A stretch of DNA of 64,000 nucleotides from VRUE01 sp963732225 (GTDB taxonomy: Bacteria > Actinomycetota > Thermoleophilia > Solirubrobacterales > 70-9). Position 1 is the first letter of the stretch. Each line of letters starts with the position of its first letter. A program made the translations under genes and the position numbers. Below are positions 63,892 to 64,000 of this stretch, one piece after another. Below the pieces are notes generated by a model. That model was given only the letters and a program-made list of their open reading frames with translations. It did not search any database and was not told where the DNA came from. The stretch covers positions 1,116,001-1,180,000 of the forward strand of contig CAVSYR010000002.1 in assembly GCA_963732225.1 (NCBI GenBank), given 5' to 3'.

Positions 63892-64000
63892 GCCTGCCGC
63901 CCGGGCCCGATATCTCCACCAGCGAGCAATCGGCGCGCTGGGCGAGCGAGCCGCTGCCCTTCCTCGAGGAGTGCCAGGAGCGCTACGGCGACACCTTCAC
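63888..64000 (+). CDS. Cytochrome P450-like protein, N-terminal fragment
   Basis: The last gene starts at ATG 63888, overlapping the mutase stop, and runs off the window. The 37 visible residues, MSLPPGPDISTSEQSARWAS and FLEECQERYGDTFT, have the proline-rich start and ERYGDTFT-like motif of P450 N-termini. No heme motif is in view, so the call is tentative. Confidence 0.6.
   Translation, partial: MSLPPGPDISTSEQSARWASEPLPFLEECQERYGDTF

Overview
The window is high-GC DNA (UUA-free, GTG/TTG starts common, Shine-Dalgarno GGAGG) from a soil-type actinobacterium. The gene set (LigD-type phosphoesterase, eukaryote-like topoisomerase IB, DUF2277, DUF5996, DUF2855, CsbD and DUF892 proteins, many choice-of-anchor or glycine-rich secreted proteins, TatA/TatC without an adjacent TatB) fits a member of Thermoleophilia/Solirubrobacterales. 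This placement is an inference from gene content; there is no rRNA in the window.

Layout. 0-4 kb: a secreted choice-of-anchor D/collagen-like protein, an acylphosphatase-LigD phosphoesterase fusion, a SnoaL-like protein and an aldo/keto reductase. 4-10.5 kb: a branched-chain-amino-acid-type ABC uptake system (separate substrate-binding lipoprotein; GntR-livH-livMG-livF operon) ending in a Rieske oxygenase, probably an uptake-plus-oxidation unit for an aromatic or other organic acid. 10.5-13.3 kb: small stress-type proteins, VOC, DUF488 and SDR genes. 13.3-17.7 kb: a secreted FGE-like protein, a beta-propeller and a Cys-type sulfatase. 17.7-28 kb: VapBC-type toxin-antitoxin, DUF2855, glutamate decarboxylase, ZIP transporter, DUF5996, formate dehydrogenase plus alcohol/formaldehyde dehydrogenase, hypotheticals, cupin, cupredoxin. 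27.4-32.8 kb: a run of small stress-type proteins (Lys/Ala-rich, CsbD, ferritin-like), several preceded by GTTT/GTTC-N14-16-GGGTA elements resembling actinobacterial SigB/SigF-type promoters, with PhoD-like phosphatase and topoisomerase IB. 33-43.8 kb: DCC, TetR and DUF2867 with clear operators, TatAC, ferritin-like protein, cNMP-domain thioredoxin-reductase-like protein, Baeyer-Villiger monooxygenase, MarR and MFS exporter, YihY/BrkB. 43.8-57.9 kb: large secreted proteins, including a three-gene operon of SipW/camelysin-like surface proteins, two transporters, a DUF998 protein and an alpha/beta hydrolase.

58.2-64 kb holds the most striking unit: a tRNA gene with a class I fold but a UAA anticodon, 30 bp upstream of an ArgRS-like aminoacyl-tRNA synthetase, which leads an operon with start/stop overlaps at every junction: PabA-PabB-type aminodeoxychorismate synthase, GNAT, HDAC-superfamily deacetylase, a small AroQ-fold mutase of the 4-amino-4-deoxychorismate mutase type, and the start of a P450-like gene. 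The enzymes point to a p-aminophenylalanine-type precursor. Together with the dedicated-looking tRNA/synthetase pair, this suggests either tRNA-dependent natural product synthesis or a pyl-like amino acid cassette. I found no in-frame TTA codon in any gene annotated here, so the codon this tRNA would read is practically unused in the window.

Two small genes are broken as read: 31223-31707 by a one-base frameshift and 42572-42802 by an internal TAG. No rRNA, CRISPR array, insertion sequence, prophage or replication origin was seen.
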